A stretch of 64,000 nucleotides of DNA from Planktothricoides raciborskii GIHE-MW2. GTDB taxonomy: Bacteria > Cyanobacteriota > Cyanobacteriia > Cyanobacteriales > Laspinemataceae. Position 1 is the stretch's first letter. The number at the start of each line of letters is the position of its first letter. The stretch is taken from positions 6,249,001 to 6,313,000 of the forward strand of contig NZ_CP159837.1 of NCBI RefSeq assembly GCF_040564635.1, read 5' to 3'. The notes below the pieces were generated by a model. It was not told the DNA's origin. It did not search any database and saw only the letters and a program-made list of their open reading frames with translations. The position numbers and the translations under genes are program-made. This document shows positions 11,001 through 18,646 of the stretch, one piece after another.

Positions 11001-12332
11001 GTGGCCATCAGTCCCGACGGGAAAACTCTAGCCTCTGGCAGTAATGACCATACGATCAAACTCTGGGATCTCCATAGCGGTCACTGCCTGCAAACTTTGC
11101 CGGGACATAGCGATTGGGTATGGTCGGTGGCCATCAGTCCCGACGGGAATATTTTGGCCTCTGGCAGTGTTGACAATACGATCAAACTCTGGAATCTCCA
11201 TAGCGGCCAATGCCTGCAAACTTTGCAGGAGCATAGCAATTCAGTATGGTCGGTGGCAATCAGTCCCGACGGGAAAACTTTGGCCTCTGGCAGTGTTGAC
11301 AATACGATCAAACTCTGGGATTTCCATAGCGGCGACTGCCTACAAACTTTGCAGGGGCATAGCAATTCGGTATTCTCGGTGGCCTACGCTCCCGACGGGA
11401 ATATTCTGGCCTCCGGCGGTTCTGACAAAACGATACAACTCTGGGATCTCCATAGTGGCGACTGCCTGCAAACTTTACCGGGGCATAGCAGTTTGATATG
11501 GTCAGTGGCTTACGCTCCCGACGGGAAAACCCTGGCCTCTGGCAGTTATGACAATACGATCAAACTCTGGGATATTGATAGTGGCGACTGTCTTCAGACC
11601 TTTGAGGGGCATAGCAATTGGGTATTTTTGGTGGCCTACGCTCCCGACGGCAATATTCTGGCCTCTGGCAGTGATGACAATACGATCAAACTCTGGGATC
11701 TCCATAGCGGCCACTGCCTGCAAACCTTGCGGGGGCATAGCCATTCGTTATGGTCGGTGGCAATCAGTCCCGACGGCAATATTCTGGCTTCTGGCGGTTC
11801 TGACAATACGATCAAACTCTGGGATCTCCATAGCGGCGAATGCCTGCAAACTTTACCGGGGCATAGCAATTGGGTAAGATCGGTGGTATTCAGCCCGGAC
11901 GGCAATATTCTGGCTTCTGGCAGTGATGACGAAACCATAAAACTCTGGGATCTCCATAGCGGCAAGTGTTTGCAAACCTTACGGGGGCATAGCAATTCGG
12001 TATGGTCGGTGGCAATCAGTCCTGACGGCAATATCCTGGCTTCTGGCAGTGATGACCAAACCATAAAACTCTGGGATATTCATAGCGGCGACTGTCTGCA
12101 AACCTTGCGGGGACATAGAAGCGTGGTATGGTCGGTGGCAATCAGTCCTGACGGCAAAACCTTGGCCTCTGGTAGTTCTGACGGAACGATTAAGATTTGG
12201 GATTTGCAGTCCGGTGAATGTCTGAAAACCATTAGCAATAAACTCTATGCCGGGGCGAAGATTGCCGGAGTCACCGGGTTGACGGCAGCCGAGAAAGCCT
12301 CGTTGATTGCGTTGGGGGCGGTGGAGTTTTAG
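8025..12332 (+). CDS. STAND NTPase: nuclease-like region, NACHT, pentapeptide and 14 WD40 repeats
   Basis: About 1435 residues from ATG 8025, which follows a purine-rich ribosome site (AAAAAAAGGAAA); an earlier in-frame start at 7944 is less likely. Order: a helical N-terminal region (1-170); a segment at about 216-300 (EWIIQVPARRRYDRILVRG) resembling restriction-endonuclease-type domains; a NACHT ATPase with Walker A GEFGTGKT (about 369-376) and Walker B LLLIFDGFDEM (about 448-458); a short pentapeptide stretch (about 781-815); and 14 WD40 repeats (about 819-1405), each 42 residues, forming two seven-blade propellers. The tail GVTGLTAAEKASLIALGAVEF is typical of cyanobacterial NACHT-WD40 proteins. 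Such STAND proteins act as ligand-triggered switches in immunity or cell death. The nuclease call is tentative. The repeats differ mainly at a few surface positions. Confidence 0.9.
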   Translation: MFGIDDVINAILAGSKGAIPLAVKQAQRQELFITILKKFNLDPEHPPADFTGVYQYALVEYGANQLGILNQEDLRLILELFRQKEIKEAFHQAFNGDNPRFFLNQVEKYIEEYALGDEIRDRRINILPELAKFSDIFIEIVKRTRNPAEVRRDQTIDRLYAEFKSAIAQLNQRFESLHSLPPGDRPAFSNSNFTQQLHNWFDALYDFEREDVWESDYFEWIIQVPARRRYDRILVRGIEGEANINDLKALEESVEKHQTDEGWLVAPSRVSQAVRDAVEGDRRLFCYTFDELIDEAVNFSGYLNWLETEVKRQKIDTLYVPLACTKEELDPKTQQSLGKSRYDQRNGWIDRYINTWLNDSAKEHLSILGEFGTGKTWFVLHYAWQAVQKYRTAKAEGNKLPRLPLVIPLRDYAKAVSVESLFSEFFFRQHDVGLPNYKAFEQLNRMGKLLLIFDGFDEMAAKVDRQKMINNFWELAKVVVPGSKAILTCRTEHFPEAKEGRDLLNAELQASTSKLIRQPPHFEVLELEKLNNEQIREVLCKREAKPETIAKIMANPELVDLARRPVMVNLILEALPEIESGKPIDLARIYLYAVRRKMERDIKTDRTFTSMTDKLYFLCELAWEMLSTDQMSLNYRLFPDRIRRCFGPVVQEQKDLDHWHYDMMGQTLLIRNADGDYSPAHRSLLEFFVAYKFAVQLGILAPDFAEIATISFADNLRETFGQAPLTKALLDLLLPMLNLEIAKQRLLDLIAATKGKTEAEVGYLGGNAATVLLKVDPTSLQNRDFSNTVILGADFTTANLRNVNFTNANLNESLFAKAFDFVLSVAFSPDGRFLATGHDNGEVRLWEVADGEQIAIYRGHSNSVRSVAISPDGNILASGSDDQTIKLWDLHSGDCLQTLPGHSNPVKSVAISPDGKILASGSYDNTIKLWDIESGECLKTLQGHSNSVFSVAISPDGNILASGSYDNTIKLWDLHSGDCLQTLPGHNNWVRSVAISPDGKTLASGSNDHTIKLWDLHSGHCLQTLPGHSDWVWSVAISPDGNILASGSVDNTIKLWNLHSGQCLQTLQEHSNSVWSVAISPDGKTLASGSVDNTIKLWDFHSGDCLQTLQGHSNSVFSVAYAPDGNILASGGSDKTIQLWDLHSGDCLQTLPGHSSLIWSVAYAPDGKTLASGSYDNTIKLWDIDSGDCLQTFEGHSNWVFLVAYAPDGNILASGSDDNTIKLWDLHSGHCLQTLRGHSHSLWSVAISPDGNILASGGSDNTIKLWDLHSGECLQTLPGHSNWVRSVVFSPDGNILASGSDDETIKLWDLHSGKCLQTLRGHSNSVWSVAISPDGNILASGSDDQTIKLWDIHSGDCLQTLRGHRSVVWSVAISPDGKTLASGSSDGTIKIWDLQSGECLKTISNKLYAGAKIAGVTGLTAAEKASLIALGAVEF
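10492..12230 (+). repeat. 126-bp WD40-coding tandem repeat array, 14 units
   Basis: Fourteen consecutive 42-codon units share the cores SPDGNILASGS and TIKLWDLHSG almost unchanged at the DNA level. Variation concentrates at the residue before SVA (R, K, F, W), the residues after GHSN, and the two residues after ASGS. This indicates recent duplication or gene conversion between units. Confidence 0.95.
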
Positions 12333-12475
12333 AAACCGGGTTTCTGCGACAATTTAGGCAAGCCCAAAATTAACTAAAGAAACCCGGTTTCTCGCACCCA
12401 AGCGACAATTTAGGCAAGCCCAAAATTAACTAAAGAAACCCGGGTTCTCGCAGGAAAGAAACCGGGTTTCTATGA
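12330..12475. repeat. Cluster of GAAACCGGGTTTC palindromes with a duplicated spacer
   Basis: Four copies of the near-palindrome AGAAACCGGGTTTCT lie here, and the stretch GACAATTTAGGCAAGCCCAA recurs about 54 bp apart. The same palindrome appears throughout the window, for example near 15312, 16574, 19098, 23771, 57830 and 61078. Confidence 0.85.
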
Positions 12476-12814
12476 CAAGGTTGGTGCGGTGACAGAGATG
12501 CGATCGCTCGTACCCGGTTTCTGCCTAAAAATTGGTCAAAAGCAATAGTTAAATGGGGATATTTTATCGTCGCCCTTACTGCCCGGTTTGGCGATCGCGA
12601 TCGGGGATATTTTCCAGTAATTTCAATATAGCAATTCTCATAGTTATGAAGTACAAAAAAACCTGTCATTCCCGCGCAGGCGGGAATCCAGAAAAGCTCT
12701 GTACTTCCGAAGGGACAATAACCGCTATAAATAGCCAATCGGTGTAAAGATAGGCGATCGGTCTGTTGGCGTTCTGCTTCAGTCGGTTGCTGACTGTTTT
12801 TTTCCGGTTATATG

Positions 12815-12943
12815 TAAGTAGGTGAACATAATTAATTGCACTTTTCGTTTCCCGCCGATAGACTGTGGATTCCCGCCTTCGCGGGAATGACAGTTTTTCT
12901 TCTGATATGGCCTGTGGTGTATTTATTTCTGCCCACCTACTTA
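12815..12943 (-). mobile_element. MITE, family 1, copy A (129 bp)
   Basis: Ends are TAAGTAGGTG and CACCTACTTA with imperfect inverted repeats of about 26 bp (roughly 21 matches). It has an internal hairpin ATTCCCGC-CTTCG-GCGGGAAT type and no coding capacity. It is near-identical in reverse orientation to copy B at 26521-26649. The TA at each end fits a TA target duplication. A separate short copy of the internal hairpin (CATTCCCGCGCAGGCGGGAA) lies at about 12667-12686. Confidence 0.85.
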
Positions 12944-13002
12944 TAATCAATTTATCGCCAGTATAGAAAGCTTGTCAATGAAAGATAATCAGAGGTTAAA
13001 TA

Positions 13003-13251
13003 ATGCCAAAATCACGTCATATTTCTCTATCAAAAAAGGGAGAATATCAAGTTCTGGTCATTCCCCACGAATTTGCTTTATCGGGGACAGAGGTTTTGCT
13101 ACGTCAAGAAGGCGATCGCTTAATTATTGAACCGATCGCTTCTACTTCTCTGCTTGATCTGCTGAATACATTGCCAGATATTGCCGATGAGTTTCCTGAC
13201 ATTGATGAAGCACTACTCTTGATGATATTAAATTTTAGTCCGAGCGAATGA
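13003..13251 (+). CDS. VapB-type antitoxin (SpoVT/AbrB fold)
   Basis: The 82-residue product has an N-terminal swapped-hairpin AbrB-like domain (KKGEYQVLVIPHEFALSGTEVLLRQEGDRLIIEPI), the DNA- and toxin-binding form common in VapB antitoxins. Its stop overlaps the next start as ATGA (13248-13251), the usual coupling for vapBC pairs. The toxin gene that follows is truncated, so this antitoxin is probably orphaned. It may still repress its own promoter. Confidence 0.82.
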   Translation: MPKSRHISLSKKGEYQVLVIPHEFALSGTEVLLRQEGDRLIIEPIASTSLLDLLNTLPDIADEFPDIDEALLLMILNFSPSE

Positions 13252-13382
13252 CCTATCAATATCTCCTCGATACCAATATTTTGTCAGACTTGGTTAAACG
13301 GCTCAGTGCGATTAAATTGAGAGATGCGATTTTCTTGGATTGCTGTAATTGTTCCGGCATGATTAATCCTCCTGTTTCATAG
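13248..13382 (+). pseudogene. Truncated VapC-type PIN toxin
   Basis: The 44-codon frame begins MTYQYLLDTNILSDLVKR, the first strand and helix of a PIN-domain ribonuclease including the first catalytic Asp (LLDTN). After that the sequence departs from the family and stops. The remaining acidic residues of the active site are missing, so no active toxin can be made. It overlaps vapB by four bases. Likely a 3' deletion remnant. Confidence 0.75.
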
Positions 13383-13385
13383 CAT

Positions 13386-13939
13386 TCAGACTGGTTGGTA
13401 ATTTTCGTGATTATCGATAATTTCGGATAAATCACTTAGTCTGGGTAAATCTTTTAGGGCGGATTTGAATGAATCACTTTCAGTCAAAATATCCTCAAGA
13501 GTTAAATAATGAACGATCGCCCGATTTATTTCAGGATATTGCGATCGCCGTGGGATAAAGGTTCTCTTATACCCAACTCCTGCCAAAATAATGCCAATAT
13601 CAGCTTCGGTTTCTGTGATTTTTTGGTAGAATTCATCTGCATCACTTTGAGGTAATGGCTTGCCCCTTAACTTACATTGAAAATAAATTTTTTGCTGATT
13701 AGACCTCTTGCAAAATAAATATTTCGACCCCCCCAACCCCCCTTTTTAAGGGGGGCTTTTAGGAATTTTGCAAGAGGTCTATTTTCATTGTAGCCACTGC
13801 CATCAACCCCACCATCGGGTCCGAGAGACCCTGCTTCCAGTCCTAGTTCGACCGCAAAACAGCGACCCAGCCGCTGTTTTGCTTGATTATCTGAATTCAA
13901 ATATCCAGCAATTAATGCCCTAATTTGAGTTGCATCCAT
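13386..13939 (-). pseudogene. PD-(D/E)XK restriction-endonuclease-like gene interrupted by a MITE
   Basis: Two overlapping minus-strand frames (13939 to about 13782, and about 13699 to 13386) are halves of one gene. Removing the 78-bp element plus one TA restores a continuous 157-residue frame across the junction, GYNEN/NQQKIYFQCKL. The restored product has the nuclease signature DGGVDG followed by FQCKL, matching the D and QxK catalytic elements of Mrr-like PD-(D/E)XK enzymes, then ADIGIILAGVGYKRTF and a helical tail. It is last in a minus-strand trio with a small ORF and a ParA-like gene. As it stands the gene cannot make the full protein. The specific target is unknown. Confidence 0.85.
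13702..13779. mobile_element. MITE, family 2 (78 bp, TA duplication)
   Basis: Perfect inverted ends GACCTCTTGCAAAAT/ATTTTGCAAGAGGTC flank a C-run/G-run core, with TA on both sides (13700-13701 and 13780-13781). It sits inside the nuclease gene, and its exact removal restores that reading frame. The TA duplication points to a Tc1/IS630-type transposase acting in trans. Confidence 0.92.
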
Positions 13940-13962
13940 TAGATAGATTAAGATTGTTAACT

Positions 13963-14409
13963 TTATGCTTCAGTTTTATATTTTTGAGGAATCAATTTTT
14001 CATACAATAGATTGATTCCAAGTATGGCACATTCATTTTCCTTTCCCTTCATATCATATTGTGCTATTTTTGCCAATGTCTTAGTATCAAGTTGAACCGT
14101 GACTTCTGACCTTTGTGATGTTTTTTGAGAATCTTGATTAGTTTGACTATTGTTTTTAATTTTATTCAGATAATCTTGCTCTTTTTCTCCATAGGCTAAA
14201 GCGTACTTAATTGCTTGAGGAATAATTTGTTTCATCGGCACTCCCAGCCAAATAGAACAAAGTTCATCAGCTTTTCTTTTTTCTTCAGTTTCAAAACAAA
14301 ATCTAAATCGATCTTGTTCTAACATGGAATCGGATTTCTGTAACCCAATTGATAAGGCTCGTTCTTTGATTCCATCGGTTGTTTGATCCTGGCTGACTGT
14401 CATAGACAC
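13963..14409 (-). CDS. Hypothetical protein between ParA-like ATPase and nuclease
   Basis: The 148-residue product is charged, with an N-terminal region (RFRFCFETEEKRKADELCSIWLGVPMKQIIPQAIKYAL) that could be a short helix-turn-helix or ribbon-helix-helix-like segment. A Gln/Ser-rich linker follows, then a second helical part. Its start lies only three bases after the ParA-like gene's stop, and 23 bases separate its end from the nuclease start, so the three form one transcription unit. By analogy with ParA partners it may be a DNA- or ATPase-binding adaptor; this is inference only. Confidence 0.6.
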   Translation of the reverse strand: MSMTVSQDQTTDGIKERALSIGLQKSDSMLEQDRFRFCFETEEKRKADELCSIWLGVPMKQIIPQAIKYALAYGEKEQDYLNKIKNNSQTNQDSQKTSQRSEVTVQLDTKTLAKIAQYDMKGKENECAILGINLLYEKLIPQKYKTEA

Positions 14410-14412
14410 CTC

Positions 14413-15121
14413 CTAGATTATTAAACATTCATGGCAAAGATTATAAAAATATTCATAAGTAGATGCAAATCCTGGACAATCCCAAATATACTTATTTTGC
14501 TCTAGAGCACTATCTATTTCATCTTGAAAATTCTCCATTGCTGGGGCAACTTGACAATTTTTAGGTTTGGGATTTGCTGCCTCTAATTTAGAAATTACTC
14601 GATCTTGTTCAATGCCAAGAGGTACAACTAAAAATATCGGATAGTAATTAATTCCTGGTTCGCGGTTGGCTCTTATTTCTATATCCGCAGCCGTATCTAA
14701 GAAGCTGGGCAAGTCGTTGAGCGATCGCTTTTGCGATTTATTAATTGGAATCACAATGGTATCTGGATAGTTATTACTCATCATTGTCACCATATCTTCT
14801 GGGGGGCTATCAGTATCAATGACGATATAATCATAAGTCGCCAAATCTGCCTTCTTTATTTGCTTAAATTGACGGTTAAAATCGGGAGGATTCCAGAGGA
14901 TATCTAACCAGCCATCGATTGAACTTAAAAATTCTTGATATTTTGGGCGTCTACCTTTGTAGAAACTCCAGGCATCAGGACGCGGATCGCAATCAACGAG
15001 AAGGATTTGCCCTAATTGTTCTTTTCTAAGAACCCCAGCGATATGCACCGCTAAGGTAGTCTTGCCTACTCCACCTTTGTCGTAATGACAAAGAATAATG
15101 TGAGCCCTTAGTTATCTCCAT
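14413..15121 (-). CDS. ParA/MinD-like ATPase with probable start-proximal frameshift
   Basis: The deviant Walker A motif KGGVGKTT, then ILLVDCDPRPDAW (A') and YDYIVIDTDSPPED (Walker B), define a ParA-type ATPase of about 230 residues. A GTG at 15048 would leave out the Walker A motif, so the real start is upstream. The correct frame is open only to 15111, where an in-frame TAA stands, and it holds no ATG or GTG before the Walker motif. An ATG at 15121 with purines upstream is one frame off; losing one G from the GGG at 15106-15108 would join it as MEITK-AHIILCHYDKGG. So there is either a one-base lesion or a rare ATT start. First gene of the ParA/ORF/nuclease trio. Confidence 0.8.
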
Positions 15122-15204
15122 CACACTTGACATTTTCTATTATATAGCATTTTTTTATTTTCATGTGTGAAATGTTTGGGCTAGGCAGACAAATTAACCA
15201 TGAG

Positions 15205-15310
15205 TTAATTATGAGAAAAAAACCAGGGTTTTTCCTCATCATTGAACTTCTTTTTGGTTTGGGAATGGCGCGATCGCATTCTCTGGCAGTTTCGACATAT
15301 AAATTCAGCT
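15205..15310 (-). pseudogene. HicB C-terminal remnant
   Basis: Reading the minus strand gives ETARECDRAIPKPKRSS followed by a KNPGF-like tail. This parallels the ETAKECDRPIPEPKRR segment of the HicB-like gene at 16034-16342. Only the C-terminal part is present, so it is a duplicated and degraded copy. Confidence 0.7.
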
Positions 15311-15411
15311 AGAAACCCGGTTTCTTGAAGAAACCGGGTTTCTACGCCAAGAATTAAAGTTATCTGTTTTTTGCCAAAATATCTGCGTGCCTAACCCACC
15401 CTACCCCACTA
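15311..15411. repeat. GAAACCGGGTTTC hairpin plus copy of a 70-85 bp repeat
   Basis: AGAAACCCGGTTTCTTGAAGAAACCGGGTTTCT-type hairpin (two facing palindromes) is followed by a copy (15342-15411) of the repeat found twice at 16403-16570, ending in CTAACCCACCCTACC. Confidence 0.75.
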
Positions 15412-15435
15412 GGTAAGATTTAAAGATTTAGAAAT

Positions 15436-15783
15436 TTAGATATTTAGAGAATTCCTCAGTGCCTCTTGCACCAAAGTCAAAATATCCGTGGGCAAAATAC
15501 CCAACTGCCTTTGAAATACGGACTCATCAACAGTGGCAATTTTATCAGCCCTAATTAAAGATGTCTTTTTTAGTCCAGTTTGGGCAAAATCAGGATAATT
15601 ATCCTCTAGCAAAACCCAAGTATCTCGCAATTGCCCGGAGGGAATTTTGGAAAAAATGCCCAAAATAATTAGCTCTTGGCGATGACGGGCTATCACTAAA
15701 GCTGGTCGCAGCTTATTAGAGGCTAAATCGCTAAAAGGAAAGCGAACTAGCCAAGTTTCATAACAGTTAGGCTGGTTCGTCAT
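15436..15783 (-). CDS. PemK/MazF-family endoribonuclease toxin
   Basis: The 115-residue product shows the MazF/PemK beta-barrel pattern: ETWLVRFPFSDLASNKLRPALVIA at the N-terminus, the core LIILGIFSKIPS, and KTSLIRADKIATVDE with the RxDK region near the end. Members cleave mRNA in single-stranded regions. It begins 17 bases inside the preceding small antitoxin-like gene, giving a classic antitoxin-then-toxin order on the minus strand. The gene looks intact. Confidence 0.82.
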   Translation of the reverse strand: MTNQPNCYETWLVRFPFSDLASNKLRPALVIARHRQELIILGIFSKIPSGQLRDTWVLLEDNYPDFAQTGLKKTSLIRADKIATVDESVFQRQLGILPTDILTLVQEALRNSLNI

Positions 15784-15943
15784 TATATATATCTTCTTCT
15801 GGGTCGTTCCACTCTGAAAAACCTGTTTCTGCCAATTTCATCATCACTGTAGCTGCGATTTTTTCTGATATTTCTTCATCTAGGGCGATCAGTTCGTCCA
15901 AGGGCAAATTAAAAATGATTTGTTTGATTTCGGCTACTGTCAT
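15767..15943 (-). CDS. Small antitoxin partner of the PemK-like toxin
   Basis: A 58-residue acidic product (MTVAEIKQIIFNLPLDELIALDEEIS at the start) overlaps the toxin start by 17 bases. Helical content and acidity fit the small toxin-neutralising proteins found beside cyanobacterial PemK-like toxins. No separate DNA-binding domain is obvious. The assignment rests on size, overlap and order. Confidence 0.72.
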   Translation of the reverse strand: MTVAEIKQIIFNLPLDELIALDEEISEKIAATVMMKLAETGFSEWNDPEEDIYNDEPA

Positions 15944-16033
15944 ACTGTTTGTCCAATCAAGATTTGTATTCCTTCGTTAACCAATGGAGTTTGGTCAGTC
16001 CAGAAAATATAATTTTATTTGGGATATGACTTA

Positions 16034-16342
16034 TTATAGCATCTTACTTTTGCATCGGCTTTTGCAGAAACCGGGTTTCTGCAAAAGCCTCCCTGTGGAG
16101 ATGCCAAAATTATCGCAGAAACCCGGTTTTTTTCTTATCATTAAACGTCTTTTTGGTTCGGGGATGGGGCGATCGCATTCTTTGGCAGTTTCTATCCATT
16201 CCTGCATAATTACCTCTACATTTTGCACCGCTTCTTGATAGGTTTTTCCGTCAGCGGCACAACCCGGTAATTCTGGAACTTCAGCGATAAATGCTTGGTA
16301 TTCTTGACTCCAATAGAGGATTATTTTATAATGAAGCATCAT
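16034..16342 (-). CDS. HicB-family antitoxin-like protein with repeat-derived tail
   Basis: I start at ATG 16342, six bases after GAGGTG, giving 102 residues. The HicB core is YKIILYWSQEYQAFIAEVPELPGCAADGKTYQEA, a partial RNase H-like fold that binds HicA. No hicA gene adjoins it, so it is solitary. After PEPKRRLMIRK the tail (KPGFCDNFG and LLQKPGFCKS) is translated from GAAACCGGGTTTC palindromes that have landed at its 3' end, so the natural C-terminus has been replaced. Possibly a regulator without a toxin. Confidence 0.82.
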   Translation of the reverse strand: MMLHYKIILYWSQEYQAFIAEVPELPGCAADGKTYQEAVQNVEVIMQEWIETAKECDRPIPEPKRRLMIRKKPGFCDNFGISTGRLLQKPGFCKSRCKSKML

Positions 16343-16402
16343 TTTCACCTCATACTTAGGTTCTTTCGGCATTAGGGAGAAAAATGTATTTGATACATAA
16401 TT

Positions 16403-16570
16403 TCAGTCGGTGAGCTACGGCACGAATTAAAGTTATCTGTTTGTGGCCAAAATATCTGCGTGCCTAACCCACCCTACCCTTAATATGTCAGTCGGTGGGC
16501 TACGGCACGAATTAAAGTTATCTGTTTGTGGCCAAAATATCTGCGTGCCTAACCCACCCTACCCCTGATC
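16403..16570. repeat. Two direct copies of an 85-bp-period repeat
   Basis: Each copy starts TCAGTCGGTG(A/G)GCTACGG and ends CTAACCCACCCTACC, with period 85 and nearly identical sequence. A third, shorter copy is at 15342-15411. They lie between the HicB-like gene and ilvB. Confidence 0.88.
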
Positions 16571-16573
16571 TAA

Positions 16574-16606
16574 AGAAACCGGGTTTCTTCAAGAAACCCG
16601 GTTTCT
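16574..16606. terminator. GAAACCGGGTTTC hairpin after ilvB
   Basis: AAGAAACCGGGTTTC faces GAAACCCGGTTTC, forming a strong stem just beyond the ilvB stop (minus strand). It may serve as a terminator as well as being a member of the interspersed palindrome family. Confidence 0.5.
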
Positions 16607-16630
16607 GATTAATCAATTATTACAGTATCA

Positions 16631-18466
16631 TTACAGTTTTGTGCCACATTCAGAACAGCATTTATGGCTGGAAGGATTAACCGTATGGCAACTGGGACAT
16701 TCTAGGATACTGTTAGCCAGCACCTCGGTTGCCGTCTGGGGTAAACCCATCATTTCGGTGTTGCTCTTTCCGGGGGCAACCATTGGGTAACAGTTTTCTG
16801 CCCGCTTCACATGGACATCTAAAATTACCGGGCCATTATGAGCTAACATTTGCGCGATCGCCCCTGGCAATTCTTCGCGAGTATTCACGGTAATGCCTTT
16901 AATGCCGTAAACATTGGCTAACTTCACAAAATCCGGGGTGCCTTGTTCCAGGTCAGTGGCTTCATACCGTTCCCCATAAAAAGTTTCTTGCCATTGCCGC
17001 ACCATGCCCAACCAACCATTATTCAGGATGACGATTTTTGCCCCCACTTTGTAATGGGAAATAGTGCCAAGTTCCTGCATATTCATTTGGAAACTGCCAT
17101 CCCCAGAAATGCAGATGGTTTCCACCTCTGGCAGGGCTAATTTCACCCCCACCGCAGCGGGAACACCATAGCCCATTGTCCCCAAACCTCCACTTGTCAC
17201 CCATTTGCGCGGGCCGGTTTTCAGGAATTGGGCTGCCCACATTTGGTGTTGACCCACGTCGGTGGTGTAGTACGCATGAGGGGCTTGGCGACACAACTCC
17301 ACAATCGCTTCTTGGGGGGAAAGGGTTTCCGAAGGATGGGGCTCTTCCAGGGGATATTGTTTTTGCCATTGGGCAATGCGATCGCGCCATGCTTTCGTTT
17401 GTTCTGGGTTCAATCCATTGCCCATTTCGTGATTGCGCCGCAACAGGTCGATCAATACCTGACGCACATCCCCCACAATAGGCACATCGGGTTTACGATT
17501 TTTCCCCACTTCTGCCGGGTCAATATCAATGTGGATTACCTTAGCGTCCTTGGCAAATGTATCTAACTTGCCGGTTACACGGTCGTCAAACCGCGCCCCC
17601 ACCGCAATCAACAAATCACAGTTACTCACTGCAAAGTTGGCATAAGCAGTTCCGTGCATCCCCAACATCCCCAGGGACAGAGGATGGTGCTCATCAAAAG
17701 CGCCTTTACCCATCAAGGTGGTGGTGACAGGAATTTTGAAATGTTCCGCCACTTCTTGAATTTCCGCATGGGCATTAGAGGCGATCGCGCCGCCCCCCAC
17801 ATACATCAACGGCTTACTGGATTCCCGAATCAATTGCAGGGCTTGATTAATTTGCCGGGGATTTCCTTTCACCGTCGGACGATATCCGGGCAAATGCACC
17901 GTCCCCGGATTAATCGGCTCATAATCACATTCCAAAATTCCCATATCCTTGGGGACATCAATCAACACCGGGCCTGGTCTGCCGGTACTTGCCAAGTGGA
18001 ACGCTTCTGCCACCACGCGAGCAATATCATTAGGATTGCGAATCACATAAGAATGCTTCACCACCGGCAAAGTAATCCCAAAAATATCCACTTCCTGAAA
18101 CGCATCACTGCCAATCAAACCACTGGGAACCTGTCCGGTAATCGCCACAATTGGCACGGAATCGAGATAAGCAGTCGCCAAACCTGTCACCAAGTTGGTT
18201 GCCCCCGGCCCAGAAGTGGCCATACAAACCCCCACTTTTCCCGTAGCCCGGGCGTAGCCATCGGCTGCATGGGCAGCCGCTTGTTCATGTCTAACCAGAA
18301 TATGCTTCAGTTCCCCTGCGGCTTCAGCACGATAAAGTTCATCATAAATCGGCAGGTTTGCCCCACCGGGATAACCAAAAATATGCTGTACCCCGTGACG
18401 TTTCAAGCTATCAATCAAAGCAAAAGCGCCGCTCACTCTTTTAACTGTTACATTTTGCAGTTGCAT
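16631..18466 (-). CDS. ilvB: Acetolactate synthase, large (catalytic) subunit, with zinc-ribbon tail
   Basis: A thiamine-diphosphate enzyme that condenses pyruvate (or pyruvate with 2-oxobutyrate), the first shared step of branched-chain amino acid synthesis. I start at ATG 18466 ([13 protein letters not shown]), giving 611 residues; the eight residues from 18490 look non-native. The catalytic Glu lies in [22 protein letters not shown], and the ThDP motif is [14 protein letters not shown] to NNGWLGMV. The last 25 residues hold two CxxC pairs ([16 protein letters not shown] and SECGTKL), a zinc ribbon absent from enteric IlvB. The regulatory subunit ilvN is not adjacent. Confidence 0.96.
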   Translation of the reverse strand: MQLQNVTVKRVSGAFALIDSLKRHGVQHIFGYPGGANLPIYDELYRAEAAGELKHILVRHEQAAAHAADGYARATGKVGVCMATSGPGATNLVTGLATAYLDSVPIVAITGQVPSGLIGSDAFQEVDIFGITLPVVKHSYVIRNPNDIARVVAEAFHLASTGRPGPVLIDVPKDMGILECDYEPINPGTVHLPGYRPTVKGNPRQINQALQLIRESSKPLMYVGGGAIASNAHAEIQEVAEHFKIPVTTTLMGKGAFDEHHPLSLGMLGMHGTAYANFAVSNCDLLIAVGARFDDRVTGKLDTFAKDAKVIHIDIDPAEVGKNRKPDVPIVGDVRQVLIDLLRRNHEMGNGLNPEQTKAWRDRIAQWQKQYPLEEPHPSETLSPQEAIVELCRQAPHAYYTTDVGQHQMWAAQFLKTGPRKWVTSGGLGTMGYGVPAAVGVKLALPEVETICISGDGSFQMNMQELGTISHYKVGAKIVILNNGWLGMVRQWQETFYGERYEATDLEQGTPDFVKLANVYGIKGITVNTREELPGAIAQMLAHNGPVILDVHVKRAENCYPMVAPGKSNTEMMGLPQTATEVLANSILECPSCHTVNPSSHKCCSECGTKL

Positions 18467-18646
18467 AACTAATCCTCGTAATCTTCGCAAATGTTTTAGC
18501 TGTTGATGAATTCTGATGAATTCGGTTTAGGGATCAAAATTATCATGTCAAAATTTAGATAATTTTTATGTCCTTAATTTATATATAATTTTTCTCATAC
18601 AGCGGGAATTATATAGCCCATATTTTTTATTTTGGTATTTTGACTT

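Noticed and set aside
11028-11877. Several open frames on both strands within the WD40 array
   Set aside because: They mirror the 126-bp repeat of the real gene in other frames; the repeated unit keeps these frames free of stops.
10492-12230. Possible CRISPR-like array
   Set aside because: The repeats are 126 bp, contiguous and coding, without spacers.
17654-18472. 272-codon ORF antisense to ilvB
   Set aside because: Composition follows the ilvB codons in reverse; ilvB has all motifs of its family.
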